A stretch of 64,000 nt of DNA, taken from Heliopora coerulea (lineage: Eukaryota > Cnidaria > Anthozoa > Scleralcyonacea > Helioporidae). Position numbers and translations under genes: made by a program. Shown piece after piece: positions 1 to 14,192 of this stretch. Below the pieces are notes generated by a model that searched no databases, had not been told where the DNA came from, and worked only from the letters and a program-made list of their open reading frames with translations. Numbering within the stretch: position 1 is the first letter of the stretch; each line of letters starts with the position of its first letter. The DNA is taken from the NCBI GenBank assembly GCA_030142905.1, contig JASJOG010000002.1, forward strand, positions 3,947,501 to 4,011,500. The letters run 5' to 3'.

Positions 1-3000
1 TGTTTGCTTCTTAGTTGGGCTTGTTTCTTGGTAGAGATGTATCGAAATTTTAAAATTCTTAGTTTTATTAATATGTTTCTGACCTTCCGCGGTGCCCTGC
101 GATTTCATTTACACTGCATTGCTTGAAAGAAAACTTGTTTTGTTTTTTTTTTCTCTGATCTTATCATTTCATAACAATCAAGTATCTTAGATATTCTAAA
201 TATGTTTCTTCATAAAGAAGGCTCTTCAGCGTTTACTTCTGTTTTGATGAACATCATGGCCCAAATGGCGCCACTCAACAAAATCCACTTAAAGAATTTG
301 ATAATTGATATTTTATGTAACACATAACTAGTGATCAACAATTTAAAGTGTTTTGCAATATAGATTGGAAATGGTCTTTGTTTTTTGATTCTTTGCCACG
401 ATTAGACGGGCCTGGGAACCTCATCAAGCATGTCTCTTTTGCAACATCTATTACTCAACTTTTCAATTGTTTTCGTTATAACTTTTCAAATAGTACAGTG
501 AGGTCATGCTCACTAAAAGTGACTTTCAGTGAACTTCTTTTTCAAGAAGTGATGTCAAACACACATACACATACCTCAAATTTTGGTAATTTCTTCCATT
601 GTTCTGGCGTCGTGTGAAACTCTGTCTATCAATTTCTAGCAGGAATTTATTAATTACTGAGTCGTTTTTTACCTTTCTGCAAAGCTGACAAGAAGGTCAA
701 TGTGTATTAGGTTACATAGTCGTTTACTCCTTGATATATAAAAACGACCAACATTTCCGACCAATGTTTTACAACACAATTTTCTATTGTCTTGTAAATT
801 CAACGATCTGCGTAATGGGTTTACATATCTCCCCCCCCCCCCCCCCCCCTTTTTATATATTCCGTTTTAAACGCAGAAGAAGAACTTCATCGTTTTTCTT
901 GTTTTACAGATTTCATTTTCGGGATTGAATCCATTGAAATAAATTCTTCCATGTCACAAGATAAAACAACATAATAAGGCCATTTATATGTATTGCGTAG
1001 GTTTGATGGAATTAAAACTATAAATTGTACATCTTTCTCTCTAAGAAATAACTATGCTGAAATTAACTACTGGTCTTTCGATGTCAGTCGTTAAAAATTG
1101 ATTAAATACGTCTTAATTTTGATTGTTTAGATCTTAGACACGAAGGCTTATTGACAACTTGTACTTTTCATAAAGAACCCTGTTCTATTATGTGGCCATA
1201 CGTGGGAACGTATTACGTCAATTCGTTCATATGATATTATGATCGATTTATTATGCTACTTTATGTTATCTTAGACATATTTTCAGCAAATCATGTGAAG
1301 CTGGATAAAAGAACCCATTGACCTAAATAATCCTTTCTGTATTATAAACGCTTTTGTTGTGACTACACTGGGAGTTCCCAAATCCCCTTTTAATGGAACG
1401 ACTTCCTTGCTCTCCCCGTTGTTCTTATCGCTATTAAGCTACATGCCTATTCGAAATAGAATGATTTGTGAGATATGGTAAAAACCCAATTAATTCAGGT
1501 TGTGGCAAAGATACACATATTTTACAGCATCTAACTAATTCTGACAGATTTGCAATGGAACACGGTGGTACATGTAGGTAAATTCATAAACAATATTCAG
1601 TTATCTAGATGTTTGTTGGTGGAAATGCTCCAGAAACTATGTTAACTATCTAATATTAACAATATCGTCAAGTATAAGATAAAAGCGACAAAACCAAAAA
1701 CGGAATCACTTAAGAAACCGTTTAGGAGTCTAAAATTTCGAGTAGCTTATGCTGCTTATCCACGCAAACAAGAAATATAAAAATTTTCAAAGTTAATCGT
1801 CATATAAAACAATTTTAGGATGATTTTAGAATTATTATTTGATAAATTATTTATAATATAAATCAATATTATTTTGAATTACTTAAGAATGTAAATTATT
1901 AGATTGATGATAGAGTGAAAAACTACTCTCTAAATCTTATGATAAATTACATAAAAATCTTATTATAATGACCTGGAAACTGATGCAACCATGATAATAC
2001 TATTTCAACAATGTTCATTTTGTGATTGATTACCATTTCCAAAGTTTTCAAGCTTTGAAAATATTCAAGTCAGAGAATGAAATTTTTCACAACCGCGTGA
2101 AAAAAATGTGTCAGAACTCTGACGTCTCGTCGAAGCTAACAGGACATACGTCTCTATTCGCTAAAGTTTTCTTTGTATTCAAATTCCTCATTGGAATCAA
2201 CGAAAAAAGGAAATTTGAAAATGTTGCATTTTTTCCTAGATTGAAAATGTTCCTGGTTAGCATTATAAAATATCGAGCAATGTCAGTTTAATATAAAACT
2301 TTACCTTATTTCTGTATTTTGTAGAAATTAGTATTTCAGATAAGGAATGAAATAGGGAAAGGTTGACGTCAGATATAAGTCGGATGCGAAAGGTCTAAAA
2401 TTCTTAAACTTTAATGAACAACACAACGATTTTAGGTCTAGATTTATTAATTTTTGACATGTTTCGGACTGAAAGGCGTTGTGCTGTTCATTAAAATTAT
2501 ATGCCAACTTATCTTAAGAAGACCATCCTTTAAAATTTGACAAACGTAATTATATTTTGCACACCTGCGTCTCCGAAAATTTTTGAATCGAAAACATCAC
2601 GCGTTTGGACTTAGCGTCTATTATTTTAGGTGATCGTTTGCATTTGCTGCACATTTCAAATATGCAATGCTTGAATATATCACTAATATAGTGAATTTCT
2701 GTACTTTTTCAAGGTCTGTTCCTAGATAATATGAAAGTAGTAGACTACCAGTGAGGTATATCGTAAATATAATATAAGAATATGTCCTCTTATCTACTTT
2801 TTCAAAGACTCAAGTTCTCTAAGATTCTTTAAGCGGAAACATACCTCTGGTTTTTCTAATGAGGCAACAATTACAAGGCACCCTTAGGATTGGGATGAAA
2901 GTTTCCTCGTTCAATTTTAACTTGAAACGCAGCCCACGTATCGACGCTCTTACTACTTCTTACGGTACCCGATTTCTTGCATTTGGAATCGGCCTTGATT

Positions 3001-3710
3001 CCTGTCTTAATGAGCCCTTGATTACCAAACGGCAGCAGCAGCTTCTTTTGCTTCTCTTTTCATGTTTTGCTTTTAGAGGAAACCTTAGAAGACTAAAGGT
3101 GACAATAACCTATTTTGACTACATTTATTCTTAAACTGCTATGTTTATTGACAAAATCCGAGGAAATTAAGTTCTATTAAAAAGTACACAAGTATTTCCT
3201 TTAACCTTTTTTTGCTGAATATCGAAGTAAAATGCACTACTCTAATACTTCAGACCTTTTAGAAAATCAATGATATTCGTGCTTTGGTTAGGTCGTGATA
3301 ATCGCCGATGATTTCGCTCGACTGGTGACCACTAATTCCTCCATTTGTCTGGCAGAACAAAAAAATCTGACCAAAATTACAAGGCAGTGAAGATTCCAAC
3401 ATTGTCACAATTTTGCTATGGTTACAAAAAATGCATGAATTTGAAGAAATGATCCAAAAATTTTTGATGTTAGCAATGTATGAACCATATTCACAATGCC
3501 CGCAAATTAATATTTACTTATAGGCATTTAAATTAACCTTTTTATATAGTCTCGTCCTTGTATTTATAATTCAAAATATTTTTGAGATAAAGTAATGTCA
3601 TTTTTCAATTCATTGTTAATTTCTATCTAAATGAATTATAATGCCGAATTATAATTTAAAAGTGACCTTCAATTGCAATTTTAAAAAGTAATTTTCCGAT
3701 ATTCTCTTTT
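1..3710. other. gene-poor intergenic sequence
   Basis: I see no recognisable gene here. Open frames are short, mostly lack ATG starts, and carry no recognisable domain or convincing splice context. The sequence is AT-rich, especially around 1780-1990, with one long poly-C run near 840. It may contain unrecognised regulatory sequence or old repeats. Confidence 0.5.
831..849. repeat. poly-C homopolymer tract
   Basis: There are 19 consecutive C bases, followed by a short T run. The length is likely to vary between individuals and is prone to sequencing error. Confidence 0.95.
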
Positions 3711-3797
3711 CTGCGGGAGCTCTTTCCTTGACGAGTAAAATCGTCTGGCGTAAGCCAGAATCAAATAACAGAAGTCTTCTACCGCCGGGAAAGAGTT
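3711..3797 (-). mobile_element. fragment of a dispersed MITE-like repeat (GTTAACGCCAGACG family)
   Basis: Read on the minus strand, this contains the family core: a CTCTTTC block, then 'ttacgccagacgattttac', then 'tcgtcaaggaaag'. The same core occurs at 9055-9480, 25838-25956, 38245-38366 and 58921-59133. No coding sequence is present. It is a decayed copy without clear ends. Confidence 0.6.
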
Positions 3798-6535
3798 GAA
3801 GGGTGTATTTTCCTCTTAAATACGACTCTACATGATCACTTGCTAATTCTATAGCCAATTATAGAATAGAATTAAGTGGAGGTTCTCTGTTCAAGAATCT
3901 GCCAAAAGTGCCAAGTACATGTGGAGTTTTTTGCGCCATGTTAGAATTGTGATATACCTTCTTGTTCAGTATAAGAGAGTGAAAAGAGTAACTATTCAAG
4001 ATTCGAATTTTGATTTGGGTAAGCCCAGTTAAGTAGTGAATAAGGAATAAGGTAAAAATTCGTCACGATAGTGACTTACTGTAGCATGGTAAGCCTGAGC
4101 TTATCACTTCAGTGTGTCCATTATCACGTTAATCAAAACTTTCGTCGTTCATATTAACATACTTTATGGTACTGTATGATTTAAAAGCAGGGTTCATCTT
4201 TTAGTTTTACGAGAATTTTGGTTGTAACATGGCTGAATTTGTTTATTTAAAATTGTAATGTGAAGTTCATTTCGATCGATAGTTGTTCATCGCATATATA
4301 ATTTGACCACGACAGGAAGAACCTCTCCGGAGGTATTCAAACGTGAATTACGGGGTTCTTTGCTGCCCTCGACCTTGATTGTTGTTTTACTGTTTTGTAA
4401 ATTTGTTTTGACGGTAATTTTTGTCAATGGTAAAGCAAGACCAGCAGGCAGAGGACGGTATTTCGCCTTGAAAGTCCTGTCGTACATCATAACGACGCAC
4501 AACTACGTCATTGCAAAGCTGATTAAAAGTCGTTTTGTTAACGTTTAATCTATGATCATATAAACTTAACGTTCTGGTGTGATATCTGCCTGTCGTATTT
4601 CATCCTAATTTACAATCTAGTCAAAGTTGGAATCAACTTGAGCGCATTATCGATTGAGATGTCATTCGAAGCCTTTTATCATTTTCCTTTACCAAGGCTC
4701 GTATACACTTACAGGTGACCACAAAAGCTATAGCCATTGCAGATCAACTTGTACCTTGTTTAACCCATAGTGCTTCTGAACTGTCCTTACCTTGATTCAT
4801 ATTTCAGACAAACTGAATGACATTCATTTTAAACATGTGGGAGAGTTGTCTTAACCAACAGTTTCAAACGTTGCATCACGGCCATGGAGAAACCAGTGGC
4901 TGTTCGCATGACGAGAGGTTAATAGTACGTGCAACGAAGTCATCCTAACTGGCGGATAACCAGTAGTAATCCTAGTAACTGTTGACAGACGGAGAAGTTC
5001 GATCCGGTTATAGTGGCTTGATTTTGGTTTCTCGGAGATCATTTTTTATATTGAATGAGCATCTGGTCCTGAGTTTGTATAAGATCTTATCTAAAGGTTG
5101 AAAGGATGTTTCAGTCCTGTGAACTGTGCTGTATCTGATAGGTTGTTTCTCGAATTGATAAAGCAACATTTCGAAATCTTTGGTTCAAAACTTTGATTAT
5201 CTGAAAGCAGTGTTTTCTTAACTGGGCAGAAAGATGGAAAGTCTCGTGCCATCAAATACAGCGTCCTGAAAACGAAGGAGAATTTAAACTTTGATTAAAG
5301 GGAATATAATTTTTGTAAGATTTCAACAGGTTATTTTATAAACAAGTAGAAAACATTTTTCGTGTTCTCCTACATCGAGATATACAAACACTAGACGTTT
5401 GGGAGTGCTCGAAACAGCATCGGGAGCTCATACTTCTGGCTCGCTTTTCATCTAAATTTTCTAGTTTTGTCAAACTTCCATTGGTGCTTCTGTAACCACA
5501 AACAAATTAAAATACGGATTTTGAAAGGGTATGAGCGCATGGGGGACCAGAAAGGGGTTTCTGGAGTTACAATTCTCCCATTGTATATGAATTTCAAGTA
5601 AAAAAGGCTTGGTTTATGTTTAATTCTTCCAGACATATTTTTAAATCGTGTGATTTTCTCTGAAGTCAGAAATTTCCTGTTGACGAAATCTGCATTGATT
5701 CCTTTTAAGACTCTCGCTAGAAGCTCTCTTAATCCTCGTTATTTACAGATTTATGAAATAAACATTTAGTAGTCATAAAGGGGATCCGTTCTTTATCTAC
5801 AGCTTCAGCGAGAACCATTATTTGAATAACCAAAGCTACAATCCTGGACGAAAGTCCATGAGACATCAGGCCTTTAACACCACGCCATCCTGCTCTTGGG
5901 TATTTATAGAAACGCACTTACAATTCCCACACCTTTTGCGCAAATCGTATACCTTCCCCCATAAGAAATTTGTCGTAGGGGGGGCGAAGGAAATTTTACA
6001 TTATTATGGAGCGCACTAACTTAACGAGGATTCATTACCATATCGGTTGTTTAAGAATGTGGCACTCAAGTAAATAGGCGAAAAAAGGCACTCTTGTTGT
6101 ATGTCAGTGCCTAGGCACTGTAACACGTAGACGAGGATTTTATGAAAGAAATACCGACCGATGATTATTTTAATGGTCAAGACGACGTGAGAACTTACGT
6201 GTTTTCAAGATGGTATCATTTATCCGACAACGTCCAAATTGAGCTCGCGAGCGTTGATTAACATTCGCAAAAAAATGACATTCTTAACTATCATTCAGAG
6301 TTGCCCTTACCTAAACATGTCACTTTTAACAATCGTTCAGGAATACTTACATGTCCCTACTTTCCGAAAAAAAGGTTTAATTATAACCATTAATCGTGAT
6401 GAGGTGTTTAAATTTAAAATTTTTGGCAATACATAACTTTTTAGCTTATCTCGTGTCAGAGATGGAGAAGTTTAATCTTGCAACCGGCACACTGTATATT
6501 TAGTGATTTGCAGCAGAACTGACGAGCAGAAATTT
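3798..6535. other. gene-poor intergenic sequence
   Basis: No gene is recognised. Open frames on both strands around 4290-4550 and 5730-6020 are short and overlap each other in opposite directions, as chance frames do. No repeat family was identified by eye. Confidence 0.4.
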
Positions 6536-7340
6536 CCAACGTGGGAAAGCTTTGCTGGAGCTATCCTGAAAGGGTGCAGAAGCGGTGGAGTTCGAATTTT
6601 TCACTGATTCGTAGGTTTGGACAGGGCCGAAAGGAACGCTAGTACAAACGAAAAGGTCGATCTAGGCTACAAGCTCCGTTTTCTCATGGCTTCAAAATTG
6701 CAAAAGCGTTCACGATGGCTGAGAGTGCGGGATATGTCTTAGATGATACATACGTTAATGACAGCCACCATACAGTGAGATACAAATATGTAACCGGAGG
6801 AGATTGAGACCCTCTCTACTCCAATTGACATCCAGATATCGCCGACCACAAACCCGCAGACTGTAAGGGTATGATTGAATGTCGGAAGATGAAGAGTCAA
6901 CTGTTTATCCGTTCCTGGACGAGTACTCGGAGGGAAGTTTGACTATGTACGACTTTACCCAATTCAGAAGAAATCCTTCAAAACAGGGTTCGAGCTTTCG
7001 TCGTTTGCAGTCATCCAGGGTCGAAGAGGCATCAGCTGTTTGGCTGAGTTCATCGTCAATAGGGTAAGCGAAGCAGTGGATGAGAAGCCAGCGTTACTCC
7101 AAGAGTTTTCTGGAGCTCAGGACTGGTTTGCGCGTTTGAAAATACCTCGAATTGGGATATTTAAAACAGCTACGGGAAGAGCTGCGCGAGTAGATGTTAG
7201 AGTGCATGGCAGAACGGCGTGTGCATGAGTGGTAAGACTCTTCGAAAATTATGGTATAGCCCTCACATCGTTTTCCAATGACATCCACACAGCACTTGAG
7301 AAAGGACAAGCATGGTATCGGAACATCTACATTCGGGGCC
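6536..7340 (+). other. weak coding-like patch, unrecognised
   Basis: This stretch is locally more GC-rich than its surroundings. It holds an ATG-initiated frame at 6879-7067 with an acidic N-terminus (MSEDEESTVYPFLDEYSEGS), then an overlapping frame (7040-7228) with protein-like composition (AEFIVNRVSEAVDEKPALLQ). The two are in different frames with no obvious intron between them. That fits a frameshifted pseudogene or transposon remnant, or simply chance. I do not recognise a family and assign no function. Confidence 0.2.
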
Positions 7341-9050
7341 ACCGAATACCGCTAATACCTTCTACTCAAGCCCATATGCAGAACATTCTCTAAGCCTGCG
7401 AATGGCTCTTTTGCATGGTTAGTTGTTGAGGATACCGAATTTGTTTTCCTCATGTACTTCAGATATAGCCGTACTATCGTCGCTTAGGTAAATTTCATGC
7501 AAGGCCCTGAAAGCGACGAATTTACCTTCACCAAAAATTTTTGCAAGCGAAATAAAAAAAGAGCTTTCAAACGACACTCCGTTCTTCGCAGCCTCGGACC
7601 CACCACTGATATTTATGAATGGAGACACATTGGATCGGTCAAATATAGAGGTGATGGATGTTAGGTGGCACTTTTTTCTTTTCTTGAGCAGTGTTCGTTG
7701 TTCAGCGCAAGTTATTTTAACACCTTTTTCTCGATGCTTCTCCAAACTTATTATAGAGAACAAAGGCGTGACATTTTACGCTCTCAAAAGCTCCTTAATT
7801 AACCAGTCTCCACCGTGCCACACGTCGTCAACAGTTCTCCACACACAGCCAAATCACGAATCTTCGTAAACAGATTTACTAGTGGTCATTTTTTGTAAAT
7901 ATAAGTATAAGTTATGGAAGATGTAAACAACAATGTAAACATAGAGCGGAACTTTCTCTTTTGAAAGCAATTCTAACAGTACTCCGTTTCGGGAAAGAAT
8001 GATGCGAAATTTAGGTTTTAACTTTAATTACCGTCAAATGGAGTACCGTAGAAAACTGCGAATAATTGCAATATACACTGCCCTAGCGCTGAACAGCAAC
8101 TGACGCTAAACTTTCTGTTTCGTCGATTAATAGTTCGTTTTCCTTAGCCAGATAAAACCCATAACCGTCTTCGTTTAGTTTGTGAGAGAATGTTCGAACG
8201 TTTGCTGCTTTAATGTCAACTCCCTCTTTTCCACCAACTGTTTTTCATGCATAAATTACCTTTTCCCCGTTCTCGAACGATTTGTCCTTTAACCCTCATT
8301 CCTCTTGCATGTTCTCTCCACCGAGGATTTTGAACGTCGCATTTATTTTCAATGTCCTTGAACGAAGCATCAGTCTCATCTCTCAAATAATGAATCAAGG
8401 ATCTTTTCTTTTCGGGTATTTTACGTCGGTATACCATTGTAGTTTTATGTGCAGACACCAATACGTTCCCTCGCTGTGTGTGCTGCAATGATCATTTTTA
8501 CCTCATCGATTTATAGCTAAACCTTTATATGTGCGTCTCTTTGTATCAATGGAATCCTGAGTAACTATCAGTGGTAAGGGTTCTGTTCATGTTGGGTCCT
8601 TAGAAGGACCCTCACGGGTTTGTACCAAGTATGGCCATAATATAGATCGATAACTCGCTAGACAATTATCTCAATTACAGCCTTTTGGTACTGAGACAAA
8701 TGTAGGTTGTTTTCGGTGCAGATGCTTTGGAAAAAACAATATTTTGAATATCGACGATATAAGGAAATACAATTATCCAATGTGCGCGTATATTATACTT
8801 AATAATTATGTAAAACATTCTAATGTTCGTCAGCAAATCAGTAAATTGCATATAGTTCTAAAGTTCTCTGTTTTAGTTAGGAATTATTGCTTGTCTGGAA
8901 CTTGCCATTTTTAACCAACATGACCGGGTACAGTAGATTGTATCTTAAATGAGGAGCTTCTACATGAATGCTGGCGCCACGCCGACAGTTGGGAGTGGTT
9001 GTAAGGTCCTAAAGTCACCTAACAAACTATAAATTCACTAATGCAAAAGT
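7341..9050. other. gene-poor intergenic sequence
   Basis: I see no supported gene, RNA or repeat. Overlapping frames on both strands near 7420-7870 and 8216-8490 are mutual shadows. Confidence 0.4.
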
Positions 9051-9054
9051 TAAC

Positions 9055-9480
9055 TCTTTTTAAGGAGGATCAGTCTTCAATAATTTTACTCTGGTTAATG
9101 TTAGACGATTTTGCTCTTCAAGGAGACAACCTTCCATGAAAGGCTTATAACTATCTCAACTCTTTCTCGGCAGGTTCAGTCTTTAATTATTTTCCTCTGG
9201 TTAATGCCAGCTTATTTGACCCTGGGAAACACCAGATTATCTTACTCTGGTTAACGCCAGACAATTTTCCTCGGCAAGCCGAGACATCCTGCCGGAAAAG
9301 GTTATAACTATCTTAACTACAATAATCTTAATGCTTTTCCGGCATGCAGGATCAGTCTTTTCGTATTTTACTTCGGTTGACGCCAGACGACTATGCTTGT
9401 CATGGGGACATAACTTTCCGTTTTGAGCTCTTTCCTAGCAGGATCATTCTTTTATTATTTCGGTCTCGCTAATGTCTGGT
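9055..9480 (+). repeat. degenerate tandem block of the GTTAACGCCAGACG MITE-like family
   Basis: Several related units follow one another. Each has a 'ggcaggatcagtctt'-like start, an A/T block, 'ctctggttaatgccag' or 'ggttgacgccagac', and a 'gacattttgctc' or 'cctcggcaag' segment, with CTTTC/GGAAAG motifs at the joins. Units begin near 9064, 9172, 9225, 9345 and 9430. Divergence between units shows the block is old. No coding sequence. Confidence 0.65.
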
Positions 9481-10272
9481 AATTTGACTTGCCAAGGGAA
9501 GAGAATCCATCGGCAAGAGTTAATCTTGACCAAAAACAATATCATAATTCTTTATTTCCTACTAAATACGATAACTTCAGCACAGTCTGGGCGTACACAA
9601 AGTCTGAGAACTAATCCAGATTATTAACACCTTAACTAAAAAGTGGTCTCGAAATGCAGACAAACTCTAGCGGAATCCCTGCTTAATAATTGTACTGTAT
9701 ACCCGCCTTGCAGTCTTCCTTTTAAAAAATTCCTTGATCCGTCAATTACGCTTTTGCCATCATGAATGTAGTATATATGAAATAAAACAGTTCTTAACTA
9801 TGTTTAAGGACTTTACAGTACATGGTGAATTTTTGAACTGGACCATTTGTCTCAAAAGGTCTGTTGGAAACTTAGAAACGCCAGCATGAATGCAATTTCA
9901 ATAGCACATGCTTGACAAAGTGTAGGGAATGTCTTCTAATAAGTTGGCAAGCTGTGGCATCGAGTTTAGTCTCGTTGAAATAGGATTTATGTATAAGATG
10001 TAAAGAAATTATTCCAGGTTAACCACGACTATTTAAAAGATTAACAAGGGACCATACATGCATTCTTCTCTTAATCTAATTTAAGTTACCGAGTTCTCTT
10101 GAGAGCAATGTTATACCGATATCAGTCACTATGGAGATTTTGTATACAGTTTTAGATCTGTTATTAAGCTTCTTGTAAAGACAAGAACGTTGTCTTATTG
10201 TTTAAAAAGGCGTTACAGTTTTTGAAGAGGTTAGTTTACTTGTCTCAGAGTGAAATTATGTTTAAATTCAAG

Positions 10273-10324
10273 AATTTTCTTTTTTTTTCTTTTCGTTTTT
10301 CTTTTCGTTTTTCTTTTTTTTTTC
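10273..10324. repeat. T-rich low-complexity tract
   Basis: The tract consists of T runs broken by C and CG, with a repeating 'ttttcgtttttc' unit. The open frame across it, rich in Phe and Leu, is an artefact of composition. Confidence 0.9.
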
Positions 10325-11377
10325 ATACTAATCGCAATCGTAAATCATAGCATTTCCATAATCCTATTTCTAAGCCAAACCACGACACCAACTATAACCC
10401 GAACCCTAGTTAGGTTTAGAATAATAAGTTTAATTTGATACAAATTTTAAACGAAGCATCAATCTGAGGACCGTAAAATTATAATTTTGGCATTGCTCTA
10501 GACGACATTCCATGTACTTAAAAGCGTACGGCGCAGCATGCATTTGTTAGTGGGAAAACGTTCGTGCATTCTCCGCATAGCTGTAACTCATTGAATTTCT
10601 AATCTGTTTATATCGTTTTCATATTTTGTTTTCACATTTTATATTTTATATTTATATCTTCATTGGTGCGTGGTTGACTGCAATGTTTCTACGTTGACTA
10701 GCATTCCTGTCATTTGCATAAACAAGGACAGCTGGTTAAATTCAAGTTTGTGGTCATAACAGACGCAGTTTGCCTGTTGGTACAAAAATAATCTCAGGTT
10801 GGCAATTGTAATTTTTCTCGGCAACAAACTAACAGTTTTGTTAAAATAGCTCGTCAGAGCTTGTTTCAGTCTTCTTGTTCTGTTAAATAATTTTAGGACG
10901 ATTTAGGACGATTAGGCAACATTTTCACTAATACAAATCTCTTAATAACCTGCAACTTCCCCACAATGGATTAAGTACGCTAATAAGATAGAATAACGCT
11001 GTGGTGCTGTTCTTGAAGCGTTGACGTGAACCAAAACCCTGTACTTTTTCTGAAGCATTATAATTAATTTGCTTTTCATATTTTTCGCATAATTTGGGAC
11101 ATGGAGGATATGTATTTCCATAATCAGTGAACAAGCTGGATGGGTTCTTTCCACCTCAAAGACTCGACAGAATAACTTTAAACATCCTTGAACAAAACGC
11201 TACCTTTCTAACTAATCGTTCACTGCACGATGTGACTTATCGAAATATGTTAAAGTACAAGAATAATAGTTTCAACAACCAGTCGGTCAAATTACCACGT
11301 GCGTTAGCTCAAACAGCATATAGACCTAAGCATGGGACGATGGACCAATCATAAAAAATCATAAAGAAACATCCAGC

Positions 11378-11550
11378 ATGCAGACAAACCCTCGCCTAAC
11401 TTCACAACATTTTTCATGACCATGCTTGCCATTAAAATGCAAGCAAACCCTTGCCGGAATTTAGTACATTTTTCATAACCAAGTTTGCCATTAAGATGCA
11501 GACTAACCTTCGCCTGATTTTGGTTCATTTTTCTCGACATGTTTACCGCA
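11378..11550 (+). repeat. 59-bp tandem repeat, about three degenerate copies
   Basis: Units begin at 11378, 11437 and 11496, each starting 'atgca-(a/g)-c-aac' and running through 'cattttt-catgacca' to 'tgccattaa'. The constant 59-bp spacing is not a multiple of three. A short minus-strand open frame crosses the array but shows no family. Confidence 0.8.
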
Positions 11551-11629
11551 GAAAATTTTCAAAATGACATATTTCATACTGTAAATAATGGACATTTCCT
11601 TTTCAAGTGTGCAAAATTTTCTAATTATC

Positions 11630-11755
11630 ATTATTTTATTATATTTTCTGATATAATATCTAAAATATTTTATTATATTTTAATCTTTAAATAATTTTAA
11701 TATTATATTATATTATGATCTAAAATATTTTATTATATTTTATTATCTAACTTTT
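11630..11755. repeat. AT-rich low-complexity block with an internal direct repeat
   Basis: The block is almost pure A/T. A 25-bp unit (atctaaaatattttattata...) occurs at 11658 and again at 11718, 60 bp apart. Confidence 0.85.
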
Positions 11756-12078
11756 ACCTACTCTATTGCAGTACTGCTTGGAAACGCAAATGCATCTGGA
11801 GTGAGTTAGTAAACTTTTGCGCTACCAAAAATGTCCCTTAGGTTTACAACAAAACCAAGTACGATTGATTCACCTGTTGAATTGTTTAAGAAGTTTAGTT
11901 ACATTTAAATTAATAACAAAAATGCTAAAATAGACTCATTTGTTGGTCTGTTAAAGAATAATATTCAAATAACCTCATAGAACAATACTACTGAATGTGG
12001 TAACTTGGTAATGTATTCATTATGATTTTCTTCCCGTACCCTCAAGTTTTTTTACGCCGAAAAACTTTTCCATGTCTC

Positions 12079-12105
12079 TGACAGGAATCAAACTCGTAAC
12101 CTTGC
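12079..12105 (-). mobile_element. tRNA-derived SINE fragment (B-box region)
   Basis: On the minus strand this reads 'aggttacgagtttgattcc' followed by 'tgtcag'. It closely matches the SINE at 14405-14480 (aggttacgagttcaattcc, ctgtcag). The rest of a tRNA-like body is not convincing, so this is a fragment, not a tRNA gene. Confidence 0.5.
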
Positions 12106-12299
12106 AATTGCCAGTGTGATGTCATGTATTTATACAGTTTCAATATTAATAGTAGGAGAGCGGCAGTACATTTGACCCACCGTCACATTCAGGGGCTGGT
12201 TCAGCTAAAATTCTGGGCTGAGGCGTTTCTGTTAAATTTCTAGGACCACGGCCTTTCATTTAAGGAAATGGCAATTTTCTTTGAACATCGCAAACATAT

Positions 12300-12512
12300 T
12301 GTTATTATTATCATAATTATCATTATTTTTATTATTTCTAAGTCTACGCATAATTATGATTATTGTTATATTATTACAACTCGCACACCACTCAACTAAG
12401 GACCGTGGATATTATTATCATTATTATTATTATTACTGTTACTATTACTTTTACTATTATTATTATTATTATTACGTTCATTATTATTCTGTTTATCATT
12501 ATTATTATTAAA
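12300..12512. repeat. (ATT)n-rich microsatellite with a fragment of an ATT-flanked repeat unit
   Basis: Two impure ATT tracts flank 'acaactcgcacaccact' and 'caactaaggaccgtgga' (12377-12411). The same unit flanked by ATT tracts occurs at 24650-24750, so it is a dispersed element tied to ATT tails and not unique sequence. Open frames of Ile or Asn runs here are artefacts. Confidence 0.8.
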
Positions 12513-14190
12513 AGTGTAAATTTTAATGGTCAGAACAGTCAATCCTTGACGGAAGGAACATCGTAATCTTTCAGTGACTTTAAAAAACCCCATATACTAA
12601 ATGCAATACTACCACCAATTAAGTACGAAAACTCCAGAATATGACATGCGTTATGGCTCTTTCAGTTCCATAAATATAACTGACTATCCATATGTTAACA
12701 TCTTGAACCTCATGTACAGGTATTCTGCTTAGATATCACAAATGCTGACTAATAACTCGAATTATTCTCTAAAAGAAATCTGTCAATGCCTCTTGCTTTT
12801 AGCACGTCTGTATTCGTTTATTAGGTATATTTTATCCCGTTGATAGTTGTGAAATACTTCATAGACAGACCAAACACAATATAGTTGTCAAGTTCGGCTG
12901 TCTCCCTATCATGCCACCCAGCTCCTTTATAATTAACTATTAAAAAAGCTTTGTAGTCCAAGCAGTTTAACTTAGGAAATCACAAGTAAATAAAAATTTT
13001 GATATGTCGTTAAGCAAATATACTGTATCTCACACGTTGTAAAGATGACATTGCATCTCAGACACATCGCGAAAGTAAAGTTTAAGAGTCACTAATTTCC
13101 CCATTTGTACCTCTAAAAACTTTTCAATGATAGTGCCTAAACATCTGTTCTTCTATCATGGCCTACTTGCGTCTGGTAGAAAACACCGTTATCTTAGTGA
13201 AAGGAGTCTAGCAAATGTCCTAACAGGTCATTTGCCATGTTAAACCTAAAGATACTTTAAGTGAACATGAAACGACTTCCATATTAATTGGGGCAAATTT
13301 ACTCAGCTTCCTTTATCTAATTTCATAATCGAAATTACGCGAGAATTTAAATAAGAGGAATTTTCGCTTATCAGCCTCGTGGACCGCAATATATTAACCA
13401 ACCTTAAGTGACTTCATGAAACGAGCTGTGATACATTAAACATGAAATATTAAAATAAAATAAATAGTAATGCACATATAAATTCAAAGCAATTAATATA
13501 AAATTGTAATATAGCACCTGCTGGAGTCGTAGTTTTGTAGATTTATCGAAGAAGAGTCGTCCACCCAATGTTCATAGCGAGATTCCCCTTTTTCTCGTTA
13601 GGAAAGATGCCCTTTTTGTGTTGTCGACACAATTACGAGGGTGCAAAGATTACTCTTTGTAGTGAGGTATTTTAACGGTCTTGGCGTTTGGCATAAAATT
13701 TTGTTTTTCAGACGCTTTGTTCGCTTAGCTATGCTATTAGTTTGAACCTGTGAAGAAGCTCTTATTATTGTCTTTCAACTGCCAGTTCAAACTGATGAAT
13801 ACAAGCCAATGGTATAACTTCCCTTGCAGTGGAAGCCTGTTGTTGATCAAACAGATCAATGACTGGGCTACTTCAAAAAATCCAATTGTCGCAAAGGGAC
13901 AGGAGCATCGATTAAATCCTTATAAGCCTACATGAAGTACTGAAGCGAGGAGAAGCTTCGTTGAGAGGTAATTTAAAATAAGATATAGTGTCAGGATCTT
14001 AGTTGCATTTATATCTTATTCCCCAAGGAATTTAAACGTAAGTTAAGCGCTAATAGAAACATTTTTGCAATGTGGTCGGTCATCTATAGGTGATAAAACT
14101 GAAAATCTGAAGAGTGCTTGAGCCTGTTGTTACGGTCTGGATCCGGCCCTGATACGAAATAATACCAAGTATAACTTTCACTTACTATTT
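12513..14190. other. gene-poor intergenic sequence
   Basis: No gene or repeat is recognised. The short frame at 13750-13935 is ATG-free at its start and carries no domain. Confidence 0.4.
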
Positions 14191-14192
14191 TA

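Noticed and set aside
12363..12593. Ile-rich and Asn-rich frames
   Set aside because: They read the (ATT)n tract on either strand.
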